Shown one piece after another: positions 41,340 through 50,701 of a stretch of 64,000 nucleotides of DNA. Each line of letters begins with the position of its first letter. Positions within the stretch are counted from its first letter, which is position 1. The stretch spans positions 1,240,001 through 1,304,000 of the forward strand of contig NZ_CP059987.1 of NCBI RefSeq assembly GCF_014483895.1, in the 5' to 3' direction. A program made the translations under genes and the position numbers. Origin of the DNA: Protaetiibacter sp. SSC-01 (lineage in GTDB: Bacteria; Actinomycetota; Actinomycetes; Actinomycetales; Microbacteriaceae). The notes beneath the pieces are model-generated. The model saw only the letters and a program-made list of their open reading frames with translations. It was not told the origin of the DNA and ran no database searches.

Positions 41340-42098
41340 ATGCAAGGTGGCACGTCGGAGCTGACGGGGCGCCGCGCCCTCATCACGGGCGGCGGCAGCG
41401 GGATCGGAGAGGCGTGCGCGCGCGCTCTCGCCGGCCGAGGCGCCCACGTCGTCGTCGCCGACGTCGACGCTGCGGCCGCCGAGCGCGTCGCCGCGGAACT
41501 CGATGGCGAGGCGTGGGTCGTCGACCTCACGGACACGCCTCGTCTCGAGGGGATGCGGCTCGACGCCGACATCCTCGTCAACAACGCGGGCATCCAGACC
41601 GTCGCCCCCATCGAGCAGTTCGACCCCGAGCGGTTCCGCCTCATGCTCGATCTCATGCTCGTCGCCCCGTTCCTGCTGATCCGGGCCGCGCTGCCCGAGA
41701 TGTACGCGCGCGGCTGGGGTCGCATCGTCAACGTGAGCTCGGTGCACGGCATCCGGGCGAGCGCCTACAAGTCGGCCTACGTCACCGCGAAGCACGGGCT
41801 CGAGGGGCTCTCGAAGGTGACGGCGCTCGAGGGCGCGGCGCACGGCGTGACGAGCAACTGCGTCGATCCCGGCTACGTGCGCACCCCGCTCGTCGAGAAG
41901 CAGATCGCCGACCAGGCGCGCGTGCACGGCATCCCGGAGTCCGAGGTCGTCGAGAAGATCATGCTCACCGAGGCGGCCGTCAAGCGCCTGCTCGAGCCGG
42001 CCGAGGTCGCCGACCTCGTGGCGTGGCTGTGCGGGCCGACTTCCGGCATGGCGACGGGCGCCTCCTGGGTGCTCGACGGCGGCTGGAGCGCCCGATGA
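41340..42098 (+). CDS. Short-chain dehydrogenase, 3-hydroxybutyrate dehydrogenase-like
   Basis: A 252-residue NAD(P)-dependent SDR. The cofactor motif is ALITGGGSGIGEACA, the NNAG motif is ILVNNAGIQ, and the active site is SSVHG with YVTAKHG (Tyr-x-x-x-Lys). The segment VDPGYVRTPLVEKQIADQA closely recalls D-3-hydroxybutyrate dehydrogenase. It overlaps the next hydrolase gene by ATGA. If the substrate call is right, this block would handle short hydroxyacids or esters under LysR control. No ribosome site is evident in front of the ATG. Confidence 0.85.
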   Translation: MQGGTSELTGRRALITGGGSGIGEACARALAGRGAHVVVADVDAAAAERVAAELDGEAWVVDLTDTPRLEGMRLDADILVNNAGIQTVAPIEQFDPERFRLMLDLMLVAPFLLIRAALPEMYARGWGRIVNVSSVHGIRASAYKSAYVTAKHGLEGLSKVTALEGAAHGVTSNCVDPGYVRTPLVEKQIADQARVHGIPESEVVEKIMLTEAAVKRLLEPAEVADLVAWLCGPTSGMATGASWVLDGGWSAR

Positions 42099-42982
42099 CG
42101 ACCGTCGCGACGTGGCGGGCGGATGCCGTGCCCGTCGAAGGCGGACGGCTCGCCCTCGGCGTCGCGGGCGACGCGGACGGCCCCGCCGTGCTCGCCGTGC
42201 ACGGCACGACCGCGAGCCACCGCGCCTTCACGGCCCTCGCGCGCCGCATCCCCGACCGCCTGATCGTCGCGCCCGACCTGCGGGGCCGCGGACGCAGCTC
42301 GGAACTGCCCCCGCCCTACGGCCTGCGACGCCACGCCGAGGACCTCGAGGCGGTGCTCGACGGCATAGGCGACGAGCCGGTGACGGTCGTCGGGCACTCG
42401 CTCGGCGCCTTCGTCGCGGTCGCTCTCGCCGCTCGGGCGCCCGAGCGCGTCGCGCGACTCGTGCTCGTCGACGGCGGGATGCCGCTCCGGCCCACGACCG
42501 GTCGCCCCGTCGAGGAGGAGGTCGCCGCCGTGCTCGGCCCCGCGGCCGAGCGTCTCCGCACGGTCTTCGCGGGTCGCGAGGAGTACCGGGCCTTCTGGCG
42601 CGCCCACCCCGCCGTCGGGGCAGCGTGGAGCGCCGACCTCGAGGACTACGTCGACTACGACCTCGTCGAGGCGCCGGACGGGTTCCGCCCCGCGACGGCC
42701 GAGCGCGCCGTGCTCGACGACGGAGCCGAGCTCTACGGGCCGGACTGGTATCTGGAGGCGCTGCGCGGCATCCGCGTGCCCGTCGTCCTGCTGCGCGCCC
42801 CGCGCGACCTGCTCGACCGCGAGGGCGGGCTCTACCCGCCCGGAAGCCTCGACGACTCGACGCGCCTCGTGCCGCAGCTCGAGCTCGTCGAGGTCGCGGG
42901 CGTCAACCACTACACGATCCTCTTCGACGGCCCCGGCCTCGACGCGGTCGTCGCCGCCGTCACCGCACCCACCGAACCGTGA
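42095..42982 (+). CDS. Alpha/beta hydrolase
   Basis: A 295-residue alpha/beta-fold hydrolase. The oxyanion site is VLAVHGTTASHRAF, the nucleophile elbow is VVGHSLGAFVAVAL and the catalytic histidine is probably in VAGVNHYTILFDG. It is coupled to the SDR gene by ATGA overlap. Its stop codon is part of a 15-base tandem repeat. Esterase or lipolactonase activity is possible; the substrate is not evident. Confidence 0.87.
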   Translation: MTTVATWRADAVPVEGGRLALGVAGDADGPAVLAVHGTTASHRAFTALARRIPDRLIVAPDLRGRGRSSELPPPYGLRRHAEDLEAVLDGIGDEPVTVVGHSLGAFVAVALAARAPERVARLVLVDGGMPLRPTTGRPVEEEVAAVLGPAAERLRTVFAGREEYRAFWRAHPAVGAAWSADLEDYVDYDLVEAPDGFRPATAERAVLDDGAELYGPDWYLEALRGIRVPVVLLRAPRDLLDREGGLYPPGSLDDSTRLVPQLELVEVAGVNHYTILFDGPGLDAVVAAVTAPTEP

Positions 42983-43012
42983 CCCCCCGAACCGTGAACC
43001 ACCGAACCGTGA
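42971..43012. repeat. 15-base tandem repeat at the stop of a hydrolase gene
   Basis: The segment CCGAACCGTGA occurs three times with a 15-base period. The first copy contains the stop codon of the upstream hydrolase, the other two lie in the spacer before the next hydrolase gene. Slippage here would change the spacer length without harming either protein. Confidence 0.8.
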
Positions 43013-43043
43013 ACCACCTGAGACCCGAGACGAAGGAGTCCCG

Positions 43044-44102
43044 ATGACCGCCACCGCCACCCTCCTCGACGGCATCGTCGCGCACCGCGTGACGACGCCC
43101 CGCCTGACCGCGAACGTGCTCGAGCGCCCCTCCGACGGGGCGACCGACACCGTCGTCTTCGTGCACGGCAACGTGTCGTCGTCGCTCTTCTTCCAGCCGC
43201 TCATGCGCGAGCTCCCGGCGCACCTGCGCGCCCTCGCGATCGATCTGCGCGGCTTCGGCGAGAGCGAGACGCTCCCCGTCGATGCGACGCGCGGTGTGCG
43301 CGACTTCTCCGACGACGTCGCGAGCGTGCTCGACGAGCTCGGCATCGCATCCGCTCACCTCGTCGGCTGGAGCATGGGCGCGGGCGTGCTCATGCAGCTC
43401 ATGATCGACCGCCCCGAGCTCGTCACGACCGCGACGCTCGAGGCACCCGTGTCTCCTTACGGCTTCGGCGGCACGGGCCACAGCGGCGTGCTCCTCACCC
43501 CGGATGCCGCGGGCACCGGAGGGGGAGCGGCGAACCCCGACTTCGTCGCGCGCATCGACGCGGGCGACACGGGCGACGAGGCGCAGACCTCGCCGCGCGC
43601 CGTCTACCGCAGCTCCTACGTCAAGCACCCCGAGTCGATCGCGCACGAGGACCTGTGGGTCGCGTCGATGCTCTCCACGAAGACGGGGGAGACCAACTAC
43701 CCGGGCGACCTCGTCGCATCCGAGAACTGGCCCGGCTTCGGTGCGGGCACGCGCGGCGTGCTCAACACCATGGCGCCCACGCACTTCGACACGACGGGCA
43801 TCGTCGACATCGCCGCGAAGCCGCCCGTGCTGTGGATCCACGGGACCGACGACGCCATCGTCTCCGACGCGTCGTTCTTCGACCTCAACTACCTCGGCAA
43901 GCTCGGCGTCGTGCCCGGCTGGCCGGGCGACGAGGTCGCGCCCCCGCAGCCCATGAAGCAGCAGATGCGCGAGGTGCTCGCGCGCTACCGCGACGCGGGC
44001 GGCGAGATCACCGAGCTCGAGCTCCCCGACTGCGGCCACGCGCCTCACCTCGACCGTCCCGCCGAGTTCCGCGCCGCGCTCCTCGAGCACATCGCGCGGT
44101 GA
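43044..44102 (+). CDS. Alpha/beta hydrolase
   Basis: A 352-residue hydrolase with a good ribosome site (gaaggag). It has VVFVHGNVSSSLFFQPL (oxyanion), HLVGWSMGAGVLMQLM (nucleophile GWSMG), LWIHGTDDAIV (acid) and LPDCGHAPHLDRP (catalytic histidine). A lid insert of about 100 residues follows the nucleophile. It is the last gene of the block that separates rseP from ispG. It resembles epoxide hydrolase or haloalkane dehalogenase-like members only in general fold, so the substrate is left open. Confidence 0.87.
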   Translation: MTATATLLDGIVAHRVTTPRLTANVLERPSDGATDTVVFVHGNVSSSLFFQPLMRELPAHLRALAIDLRGFGESETLPVDATRGVRDFSDDVASVLDELGIASAHLVGWSMGAGVLMQLMIDRPELVTTATLEAPVSPYGFGGTGHSGVLLTPDAAGTGGGAANPDFVARIDAGDTGDEAQTSPRAVYRSSYVKHPESIAHEDLWVASMLSTKTGETNYPGDLVASENWPGFGAGTRGVLNTMAPTHFDTTGIVDIAAKPPVLWIHGTDDAIVSDASFFDLNYLGKLGVVPGWPGDEVAPPQPMKQQMREVLARYRDAGGEITELELPDCGHAPHLDRPAEFRAALLEHIAR

Positions 44103-44134
44103 GCCGTTCACCGGCGCCTCTCGGCGAGCGGTCC

Positions 44135-44140
44135 TAAGCT
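44135..44140 (+). promoter_or_regulatory. -10 box TAAGCT, leaderless start for ispG
   Basis: TAAGCT, six bases, then GTG 44147; it gives ispG its own promoter behind the inserted block. Confidence 0.6.
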
Positions 44141-44146
44141 GGACCA

Positions 44147-45301
44147 GTGCCTGCTGTGAATATCGGGATGCCGAAGCCTCCGCCCGAGGTGCTGGCTCCC
44201 CGTCGCAAGTCCCGCCAGATCAAGGTCGGGAAGGTGCTCGTCGGAGGCGACGCCCCCGTGAGCGTCCAGTCGATGACGACGACGCCGACGACGAACATCA
44301 ACGCGACGCTCCAGCAAATCGCCGAGCTCACGGCATCCGGATGCGACATCGTGCGCGTCGCCGTGCCGAGCCAGGACGACGCGGATGTTCTGCACATCAT
44401 CGCCAAGAAGAGCCAGATCCCGGTCATCGCCGACATCCACTTCCAGCCGAAGTACGTGTTCCAGGCGATCGACGCGGGCTGCGCGGCCGTGCGCGTGAAC
44501 CCGGGCAACATCCGTCAGTTCGACGACAAGGTCGGTGAGATCGCGAAGGCTGCGAAGGACGCGGGCGTCTCCCTGCGCATCGGCGTGAACGCGGGCTCGC
44601 TCGACAAGCGCCTGCTCGAGAAGTACGGCAAGGCCACGCCCGAGGCGCTCGTCGAGAGCGCCGTGTGGGAGGCGAGCCTGTTCGAGGAGCACGACTTCCA
44701 CGACTTCAAGATCTCGGTCAAGCACAACGACCCCATCGTCATGGTGAAGGCGTACCGCATGCTCGCCGAGCGCGGCGACTGGCCCCTCCACCTCGGCGTG
44801 ACGGAGGCCGGCCCCGCCTTCCAGGGCACCATCAAGTCGGCGACGGCGTTCGGCATCCTGCTGTCGGAGGGCATCGGCGACACCATCCGCGTCTCCCTCT
44901 CGGCGCCGCCCGCCGAGGAGGTCAAGGTGGGCCTGCAGATCCTGCAGTCGCTCAACCTGCGAGAGCGCAAGCTCGAGATCGTGTCGTGCCCGTCGTGCGG
45001 TCGCGCCCAGGTCGATGTCTACACGCTCGCCGACTCGGTGACCGAGGGGCTCAAGAACGTGACCGTGCCGCTGCGCGTCGCCGTCATGGGATGCGTCGTC
45101 AACGGCCCCGGCGAGGCGCGCGAAGCCGACCTCGGGGTCGCCTCCGGCAATGGCAAGGGCCAGATCTTCGTGAAGGGCGAGGTCATCAAGACCGTGCCCG
45201 AGGCCGAGATCGTCGAGACCCTCATCGCCGAGGCGCGTCGCATCGCCGACGAGATGGGCGCGGACGCCCCCGTCGGCGAGCCCGTCGTCGTGACGAGCTG
45301 A
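44147..45301 (+). CDS. ispG: 4-hydroxy-3-methylbut-2-enyl diphosphate synthase (flavodoxin/ferredoxin)
   Basis: A 384-residue iron-sulphur enzyme of the MEP pathway. It has [29 protein letters not shown] and RVNPGNI in the TIM barrel, and three cluster cysteines in SCPSCGR and [12 protein letters not shown]. It uses the product line begun by Dxr at 36143. The GTG start is decided by the -10 box six bases upstream. Confidence 0.96.
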   Translation: MPAVNIGMPKPPPEVLAPRRKSRQIKVGKVLVGGDAPVSVQSMTTTPTTNINATLQQIAELTASGCDIVRVAVPSQDDADVLHIIAKKSQIPVIADIHFQPKYVFQAIDAGCAAVRVNPGNIRQFDDKVGEIAKAAKDAGVSLRIGVNAGSLDKRLLEKYGKATPEALVESAVWEASLFEEHDFHDFKISVKHNDPIVMVKAYRMLAERGDWPLHLGVTEAGPAFQGTIKSATAFGILLSEGIGDTIRVSLSAPPAEEVKVGLQILQSLNLRERKLEIVSCPSCGRAQVDVYTLADSVTEGLKNVTVPLRVAVMGCVVNGPGEAREADLGVASGNGKGQIFVKGEVIKTVPEAEIVETLIAEARRIADEMGADAPVGEPVVVTS

Positions 45302-45343
45302 CGCCCCGGGAACGTTGGGTAGCGGATACCGGGCGCGCCCTCG

Positions 45344-45349
45344 TAGCGT
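45344..45349 (+). promoter_or_regulatory. -10 box TAGCGT, leaderless start for a lipoprotein gene
   Basis: TAGCGT, six bases, then ATG 45356. Confidence 0.6.
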
Positions 45350-45355
45350 GACCGC

Positions 45356-45847
45356 ATGGTCCAGCGCCCTCTCCTCGCGCTCGCCGCGGCGGCCCTCGCG
45401 GCATCCGCTCTCTCGGCATGCGGCCCGACGGCGCGCACGTGCGTCGACTGGGTCGTGTTCGACGACGCGCAGGGCGCGTTCGACGAGGCGACGCTCGTCG
45501 TGATCGGCGTCGCGGACGAGGCCGACGGTTCGATCGAGCTGCTGCCCGGCCCGGGCGAGCTGCACCGCGTCGACGTCGAGCGCGTGCTCAAGGGCGAGCT
45601 CGCGGTCGAGGAGCTGCGCGCGGCGGCCCCGCGCGACTACTGCGTCGCCGAACCGCCGCAGCCCGCCGACGACCCGATCCCGGCGGGGGAGCGCGTCATC
45701 CTCTTCCTGCACCCCGCGAGCGCCGACCCGGAGGCGGTGCGGCCCGACGACCTCGCCGAGGTCGAGCATTGGGCCGGGCTCACCCCGCAGTGGACCGCGA
45801 TCCGGCTCCTCGAGGGCGAGGACGTGCCGTTCGACACGGGCGGGTGA
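45356..45847 (+). CDS. Small exported lipoprotein, function unknown
   Basis: A 163-residue protein with a signal peptide (LLALAAAALAASALSAC) and a lipobox Cys at about residue 22. The mature part has two further Cys (ARTCVDWVVF and RDYCVAEPP) and a beta-rich middle (VDVERVLKGEL, ERVILFLHPA). The pattern of an opening Cys, a VLKG turn and an F-L-H strand is reminiscent of small secreted proteins of the TIMP/netrin-like OB type, but I cannot make a firm family call. It lies between ispG and proS with its own -10 box. Confidence 0.72.
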   Translation: MVQRPLLALAAAALAASALSACGPTARTCVDWVVFDDAQGAFDEATLVVIGVADEADGSIELLPGPGELHRVDVERVLKGELAVEELRAAAPRDYCVAEPPQPADDPIPAGERVILFLHPASADPEAVRPDDLAEVEHWAGLTPQWTAIRLLEGEDVPFDTGG

Positions 45848-45858
45848 GTCCGCGCGGC

Positions 45859-45864
45859 TAAAGT
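45859..45864 (+). promoter_or_regulatory. -10 box TAAAGT, leaderless start for proS
   Basis: TAAAGT, six bases, then GTG 45871. Confidence 0.6.
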
Positions 45865-45870
45865 TGACGC

Positions 45871-47640
45871 GTGCCCACGCTCCTCTCCCAGCTCTTCGTC
45901 CGCACCCTGAAGGAAGACCCCGCCGACGCCGAGGCGACGAGCCACAAGCTGCTCGTCCGCGCCGGCTACATCCGCCGCCAGGCGCCGGGTGTCTTCGCGT
46001 GGCTGCCGCTGGGGCTGCGCGTGCGCGCCAACATCGAGCGCGTCATCCGCGAGGAGATGGCGGCAGCCGGTGCGCAGGAGGTGCTCTTCCCCGCGCTGCT
46101 GCCCCGCGAGCCCTACGACGCGACCGGTCGCTGGGAGGAGTACGGCGACAACATCTTCCGCCTCCAGGACCGCAAGGGCGCCGACTACCTGCTCGCCCCG
46201 ACGCACGAGGAGGTCTTCACGCTCCTCGTGAAGGACCTCTACTCGTCGTACAAGGACCTGCCGCTCACGATCTTCCAGATCCAGGACAAGTACCGCGACG
46301 AGGCGCGTCCCCGCGCGGGCCTCCTGCGCGGCCGCGAGTTCACGATGAAGGACGCCTACTCCTTCGACTACACGGATGCGGGGCTCGACCTGTCGTACCA
46401 GGCCCAGCGCGACGCCTACGAGCGCATCTTCGCGCGCCTCGGTCTCGAGTACGTCATCGTGCAGGCGGATGCGGGCGCCATGGGCGGGTCGCGCTCCGAG
46501 GAGTTCCTGCACCCGACACCCATCGGCGAGGACACCTTCGTGCGCTCGCCCGGCGGCTACGCGGCGAACGTCGAGGCGTTCACGACCGTCGCCCCCGAGG
46601 CGCTGCCGATCGACGGCCTCCCCGAGGCGGTCGTGCACGACACCCCGAACACGCCCACGATCGCGACGCTCGTCGACGTCGCCAACGCGCAGGTCGCGCG
46701 CGACGACCGCGCGTGGACCGCCGCCGACACGCTCAAGAACGTCGTGCTCGCGCTCACGCACCTCGACGGCACCCGCGAGCTCGTCATCGTCGCCGTGCCC
46801 GGTGACCGCGAGGTCGACATGAAGCGCGCCGAGGTCGCGTTCGCGCCCGCCGAGGTCGAGCCCGCGACCGAGGCCGACTTCGACAAGAACCCCGCGCTCG
46901 TGAAGGGCTACATCGGGCCCTGGTCGCCGACCGGGCCCGTCCTGGGGGAGGAGTCGGCATCCGGCATCCGCTACCTCGGCGACCCCCGGGTCGTCGACGG
47001 CACGAGCTGGGTCACGGGCGCCAACGTCGAGGGCAAGCACGTCTTCCACCTCGTCGCGGGCCGCGACTTCACCTTCGACGGCACGGTCGAGATCGCCGAG
47101 GTGCGCGAGGGCGACCCGGCGCCCGACGGCTCAGGCCCCGTCGAGCTCGCGCGCGGCATGGAGATCGGCCACGTGTTCCAGCTCGGCCGCAAGTACGCCG
47201 AGGCGCTCGGGCTCAAGGTGCTCGACGAGAACGGCAAGCTCGTGACGGTCACCATGGGCTCGTACGGCATCGGCGTGACGCGCATCCTCGCGGCGATCGC
47301 CGAGACGACGGCCGACGACCGCGGTCTCCTGTGGCCGCGCGGCATCGCGCCGTTCGACGTGCACGTCGTCGCGACGGGCAAGGACGACGTCGCCTTCGAC
47401 CTCGCCGCGAAGCTCGCGGGGGAGCTCGAGGCAGCGCGCTTCGAGGTGCTCTACGACGACCGACCCAAGGTCTCGCCCGGCGTGAAGTTCGGCGACGCGG
47501 AGCTGCTCGGCGTGCCGACGATCGTCATCGTGGGCCGCGGCGCCGCCGACGGCCTCGTCGAGCTGTGGGACCGCCGCACGAACGAGCGCACCGAGGTGGC
47601 CGCAGCGGAGCTCGTGGCGCGCTTTCAGGCGTCGCTCTAA
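45871..47640 (+). CDS. proS: Prolyl-tRNA synthetase, bacterial type
   Basis: A 589-residue class II aminoacyl-tRNA synthetase. Motif 1 is around [15 protein letters not shown], motif 2 is [20 protein letters not shown] and motif 3 lies in [17 protein letters not shown]. The INS editing domain occupies about residues 220-400, and the C-terminal anticodon-binding domain ends the protein. It is the bacterial long form. Its TAA overlaps the stop of the convergent minus-strand gene by four bases. Confidence 0.96.
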   Translation: MPTLLSQLFVRTLKEDPADAEATSHKLLVRAGYIRRQAPGVFAWLPLGLRVRANIERVIREEMAAAGAQEVLFPALLPREPYDATGRWEEYGDNIFRLQDRKGADYLLAPTHEEVFTLLVKDLYSSYKDLPLTIFQIQDKYRDEARPRAGLLRGREFTMKDAYSFDYTDAGLDLSYQAQRDAYERIFARLGLEYVIVQADAGAMGGSRSEEFLHPTPIGEDTFVRSPGGYAANVEAFTTVAPEALPIDGLPEAVVHDTPNTPTIATLVDVANAQVARDDRAWTAADTLKNVVLALTHLDGTRELVIVAVPGDREVDMKRAEVAFAPAEVEPATEADFDKNPALVKGYIGPWSPTGPVLGEESASGIRYLGDPRVVDGTSWVTGANVEGKHVFHLVAGRDFTFDGTVEIAEVREGDPAPDGSGPVELARGMEIGHVFQLGRKYAEALGLKVLDENGKLVTVTMGSYGIGVTRILAAIAETTADDRGLLWPRGIAPFDVHVVATGKDDVAFDLAAKLAGELEAARFEVLYDDRPKVSPGVKFGDAELLGVPTIVIVGRGAADGLVELWDRRTNERTEVAAAELVARFQASL

Positions 47641-48467
47641 GCGGCGAGCCCGAGCTCCTCGGCGAGCTCGACGCGGATGCGGTCGCGCTCCTCGACGAGC
47701 CACGGCACGCCGTCGAGGAAGGCGAACTTGTCGGCGACCGTGCCCGAGCCCTCGGTGACGTCCTCGACGACCCACGTCATGAAGGTCTCGGCGAAGTCCT
47801 CGACGACGTTCGACGCGGCGTAGTCGCTCACGAAGTCGTCCTCGTAGGCCTCGTAGAACGCGTCGATCTCGTCCTGGTCCTCGCCCGGGATCTCGTCGCC
47901 GTAGCCCGCCCAGAACTCGGCCCGAAACGCCTCGAGCACGGAGCCCGGCAGCGGGCATCCCTCCCACAGACGCTGCTCGTCGGGGCACTCGCCCGCGGGG
48001 TCGAGTTCGTCGACCGCGAGGCTCAGGATGTGGGCGTACTCGTGCACGAGCGTCGCGATGAGGTCGGTGCGGTCCTCGCTCGTCGCGAGGTTCGCCGCGA
48101 GGATCCACAGCGACGGGTCGGACTCGTCCTGGTACACGTAGGCGAGCGTGTCGCTGTCGGGCGCGTCGCCGACGCGGAACTGCACGAGGGATGCCGAGGT
48201 CGCCTCGGGGGTCGCGATGCGTGTGAAGAGCTCCCAGATCTCGGCGGTGAGCCCGCCCGCGTCGGGGGAGAGGCGACCGGCGTCGTCGACCTCGTAGACC
48301 TCGACGGTGCCCCAGTCCTCGTCGTCCTCGACCGCGACGGCGCTCGGGGCGCGATCCGAGCCGGTCGCCGTACCCGGATCCCACCCCGTGACCCAGACGA
48401 TGGCGCCCGAGACGAGCGCGCCCACGAGCACGGCGGAGCCGATGACGATCCAGAGCAGACGTTGCAC
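47637..48467 (-). CDS. Membrane-anchored zincin-like protein (HEYAH), putative metallopeptidase
   Basis: A 276-residue protein with GTG start, an N-terminal membrane helix (residues 4-27) and an outer domain. The outer domain holds HEYAH at residues 142-146 ([14 protein letters not shown]) and, about 80 residues later, [18 protein letters not shown]. The ED-x-A-E pattern at that distance is the usual third-ligand segment of gluzincin-like metallopeptidases. A Cys pair (GECPDEQ, EGCPLPG) lies between. It is convergent with proS. A TAGCGT box six bases before the GTG decides the start. Confidence 0.78.
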   Translation of the reverse strand: MQRLLWIVIGSAVLVGALVSGAIVWVTGWDPGTATGSDRAPSAVAVEDDEDWGTVEVYEVDDAGRLSPDAGGLTAEIWELFTRIATPEATSASLVQFRVGDAPDSDTLAYVYQDESDPSLWILAANLATSEDRTDLIATLVHEYAHILSLAVDELDPAGECPDEQRLWEGCPLPGSVLEAFRAEFWAGYGDEIPGEDQDEIDAFYEAYEDDFVSDYAASNVVEDFAETFMTWVVEDVTEGSGTVADKFAFLDGVPWLVEERDRIRVELAEELGLAA

Positions 48468-48473
48468 GGCTCG

Positions 48474-48479
48474 ACGCTA
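48474..48479 (-). promoter_or_regulatory. -10 box TAGCGT for the HEYAH protein gene
   Basis: On the minus strand TAGCGT is followed by six bases and the GTG at 48467, supporting GTG over a downstream start. Confidence 0.6.
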
Positions 48480-48577
48480 GCGGCGCACGACAGCACGAGA
48501 GGCCGCGCCGAGCGCCCCAGAAGCGGGGCAGAACCCGCGGTCCCTCCCGCGGTCCCTCCCGCGCGCGGAACGCGGAA

Positions 48578-48606
48578 CGGCCGGGTCGAGGGAGTCGACC
48601 CGGCCG
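48578..48606 (-). terminator. Strong hairpin after the sigma/anti-sigma-like pair
   Basis: CGGCCGGGTCGA and TCGACCCGGCCG form perfect 12-base arms around GGGAG. It begins 18 bases beyond the stop of the minus-strand gene at 48625. There is only a weak T-rich tail (TTCCGCGTTCC) on that strand. A direct duplication of cccgcggtccct lies just beyond. Confidence 0.65.
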
Positions 48607-48624
48607 TCCGGTGAACCCGCGCGC

Positions 48625-50070
48625 TTACGCGGCGGGGTCGATGAAGGGCTCGATCTGCATCGGCTCGGGGAGCTCGATGACGCCCTCGACGAGCGACACG
48701 ATCGTCGTCCAGAAGTCGCCCTCCGGGTTCTGGAAGGCGTAGCCGGGCACGAGCCAGGCGTTGCCGTCGACGTCCCACAGCAGCAGGAGCGTGGCCTCGG
48801 CGCGGTCGAGCGTCACGGTGACGGTCTCGGGCGTCGGCTCGGGCAGGGGCTCCTCGGTGGGTTCCTCGGCGGGCACCTCGGGGTCCGTCACGGGGGCGTC
48901 GGGCTCGCCGGGCGTCGGCTCGGGGAGAACGACACCGGGGTCGCCCGGGTCGCCCGGCTCGGACGTGCCCGGCTCGACGGGTGCGACGGGGTCGGAGCCC
49001 GCGCCGGCGCCCGAGCTGTCGGCGGTGTCGCCGCCCCCGGCCTCGCGGGCGAGGCCCGCATCCGCCGCGTACATGACCATGCCGCCCAGGTAGTCGGGGC
49101 CGGCCGCGCCGTACCAGCGGCCGTCGGCGATGCGATCGACCGCCGCGACCTGCGACACCGTGTCGAAGCCGCCGCGCTCGACGACCTCGACCGAGTGCCC
49201 CGTGGCCCACGAGATCGCGCCGAGCGGCGACCACGCGACGCTGTACTCGAGGGCCGCGGCCGTGCCGTCGACGACGAGGTTCGCGCTCGCGAGCGTCTGC
49301 CAGCTGTCGACCGAGACGCGGATGTCGGACTCGGCGACGTCGAGGCCCGTCGCCTCGAAGATCTCGGCGGCGAGGGCGCGCGCCTCCGCCTCGGAGGGCG
49401 CCTTCGACTCGGACGCCGGGATCTCGGGCTGCGTGCACTCCGGGTAGGTCGCACCCTCGGCGGCGCCCTCGATCTGCACGTCGACGCACACCGGCGCGGG
49501 GTAGGCGCCCGGGTCGTTGTACCACCAGCTGCCCGTGCCCGACCAGCCGAGCGTGATCGAGGGGCCGGTGCCGTCCTCGGGCCCCACGACGTAGCTCGGG
49601 TACTGCGGGTCGGAGTACTGCGACTCCTCGGGCGAGCCCGAGACGCCGAGCGCCCGCGCCGCGTCCGCGAGCACGCCCTCGGGGGTGCCGACGCGCTTCA
49701 GCTGGTAGACCGAGCCGCGGCCGCCGTCCGAGGAGAGACCGGGGCCCGCGACGTAGCGGTAGTCGACCCACCATGCGAGTTTCGTGTCATTGAGCGCCGC
49801 GGCCTCCTGGCCGCCCGCCGAGCCCGAAGCGGCCGCGAAGAGCGGGGCCCGTGGGGCGAGCACTCCCGGCACGACGAGCGCGCCGACCGAGACCGCGGCG
49901 ATCGCGGTGAGCGAGATGCCGGCGGCCCGAGCGGCACGTCCGCGACGGACGAGACGCGGGGCGCGGCGATCGGGGGCGCCCGTCACGAGCGCGGGGTCGA
50001 GCTCGGGGGCGACGGGAGCGGATGCGGCACGCCGGAGGCGGGCCTCGGCGTCGTCGAAGAGGTCGTTCAT
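48625..50070 (-). CDS. Membrane protein partner of an ECF sigma factor, possible anti-sigma factor
   Basis: A 481-residue protein encoded 7 bases after the ECF sigma gene. It has a cytoplasmic N-terminus of about 50 residues (MNDLFDDAEARLRRAAS), one membrane helix (AAGISLTAIAAVSVGALVVP) and a large outer part with many Trp and Gly, then a long Pro/Glu/Asp-rich linker (about residues 355-420) and a short final beta domain (VTVTLDRAEATLLLLW). No zinc anti-sigma His-Cys-Cys motif is seen in the N-terminus. The gene pairing and topology suggest an anti-sigma or sensor role; the outer domain family is unknown. Confidence 0.7.
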   Translation of the reverse strand: MNDLFDDAEARLRRAASAPVAPELDPALVTGAPDRRAPRLVRRGRAARAAGISLTAIAAVSVGALVVPGVLAPRAPLFAAASGSAGGQEAAALNDTKLAWWVDYRYVAGPGLSSDGGRGSVYQLKRVGTPEGVLADAARALGVSGSPEESQYSDPQYPSYVVGPEDGTGPSITLGWSGTGSWWYNDPGAYPAPVCVDVQIEGAAEGATYPECTQPEIPASESKAPSEAEARALAAEIFEATGLDVAESDIRVSVDSWQTLASANLVVDGTAAALEYSVAWSPLGAISWATGHSVEVVERGGFDTVSQVAAVDRIADGRWYGAAGPDYLGGMVMYAADAGLAREAGGGDTADSSGAGAGSDPVAPVEPGTSEPGDPGDPGVVLPEPTPGEPDAPVTDPEVPAEEPTEEPLPEPTPETVTVTLDRAEATLLLLWDVDGNAWLVPGYAFQNPEGDFWTTIVSLVEGVIELPEPMQIEPFIDPAA

Positions 50071-50077
50071 ACCCTGT

Positions 50078-50608
50078 CTATGTCGCGGGGGCGGCGGATC
50101 TTTCACCTGGCGCATCCGGATTCCCGCCGGGCGCGCGCAGGGCGTCGGCGAGTGCCTTCTTCGCGCGGTGCAGACGGATGCTCGCGGCGTTCGCGGAGAC
50201 GCCGAGCGCGATCGCCGCCTCGGAGACGGCGAGCCCGTCGAGCACGACGTGGGCGAGCACCTCGCGCTGGGCGCCCGTGAGGGAGCGCCAGGCGCGCGCG
50301 AGCTCCGGGTCGCCGTCGAAGGCGGCGTCGGCGGCGGGAGCCGCATCCGGGGCCGAGAAGAGGGCGAGCGCGTTCGCCCGCACGGCGGCGCGGCGGCGGT
50401 GGTTCGCCACCTGGTACGACGCGATCCGGTAGAGCCACGGCAGCTCCTCGCCCTCCGTGACGGCGCCGCGCTTGCGCCACGCGATCGCGAAGACGTCGGC
50501 AGCGAGGTCCTCGACGTCGGCTCGATCGACACGGCGCGCGAGGTACGCGCTCACAGCGGGAAGGTGCCGTCGGTACACGGCCTCGAACTCGGCGCGCGCG
50601 TCGGGCAT
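50078..50608 (-). CDS. ECF-family RNA polymerase sigma factor
   Basis: A 176-residue sigma-70 factor with only regions 2 and 4. Region 2 is FEAVYRRHLPAVSAYLARRV to DVFAIAWRKRG and LPWLYRIASYQVANHRR; region 4 is LTGAQREVLAHVVLDGLAVS followed by EAAIALGVSANAASIRLHRA. It is followed by the membrane partner gene. A CAGACT box lies six bases before the ATG, a variant of the leaderless promoters in this window, so it need not be autoregulated. The pair occupies the space where rimP is often found before nusA. Confidence 0.9.
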   Translation of the reverse strand: MPDARAEFEAVYRRHLPAVSAYLARRVDRADVEDLAADVFAIAWRKRGAVTEGEELPWLYRIASYQVANHRRRAAVRANALALFSAPDAAPAADAAFDGDPELARAWRSLTGAQREVLAHVVLDGLAVSEAAIALGVSANAASIRLHRAKKALADALRAPGGNPDAPGERSAAPAT

Positions 50609-50614
50609 GGTGCC

Positions 50615-50620
50615 AGTCTG
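50615..50620 (-). promoter_or_regulatory. Possible -10 box CAGACT for the ECF sigma gene
   Basis: On the minus strand CAGACT is followed by six bases and ATG 50608. The first base differs from TANNNT, so this is weaker than the other boxes. Confidence 0.35.
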
Positions 50621-50695
50621 GAGGCACGGGCGGCGGATGTCGTCCCAACGTTCGCGGCGAGCCGGACGTCTCGTGCTCTCTCACGCAGGCTCGGG

Positions 50696-50701
50696 TAGAG
50701 T
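50696..50701 (+). promoter_or_regulatory. -10 box TAGAGT of the nusA operon, with leader
   Basis: TAGAGT lies about 57 bases before the nusA GTG. Unlike many genes here, nusA keeps a leader and a clear ribosome site (cggagg at about 50748-50753). Confidence 0.5.

Noticed and set aside
41277-41927. Longer LysR protein of 528 residues
   Set aside because: The additional residues are antisense to the SDR gene; the HTH must be near the N-terminus.
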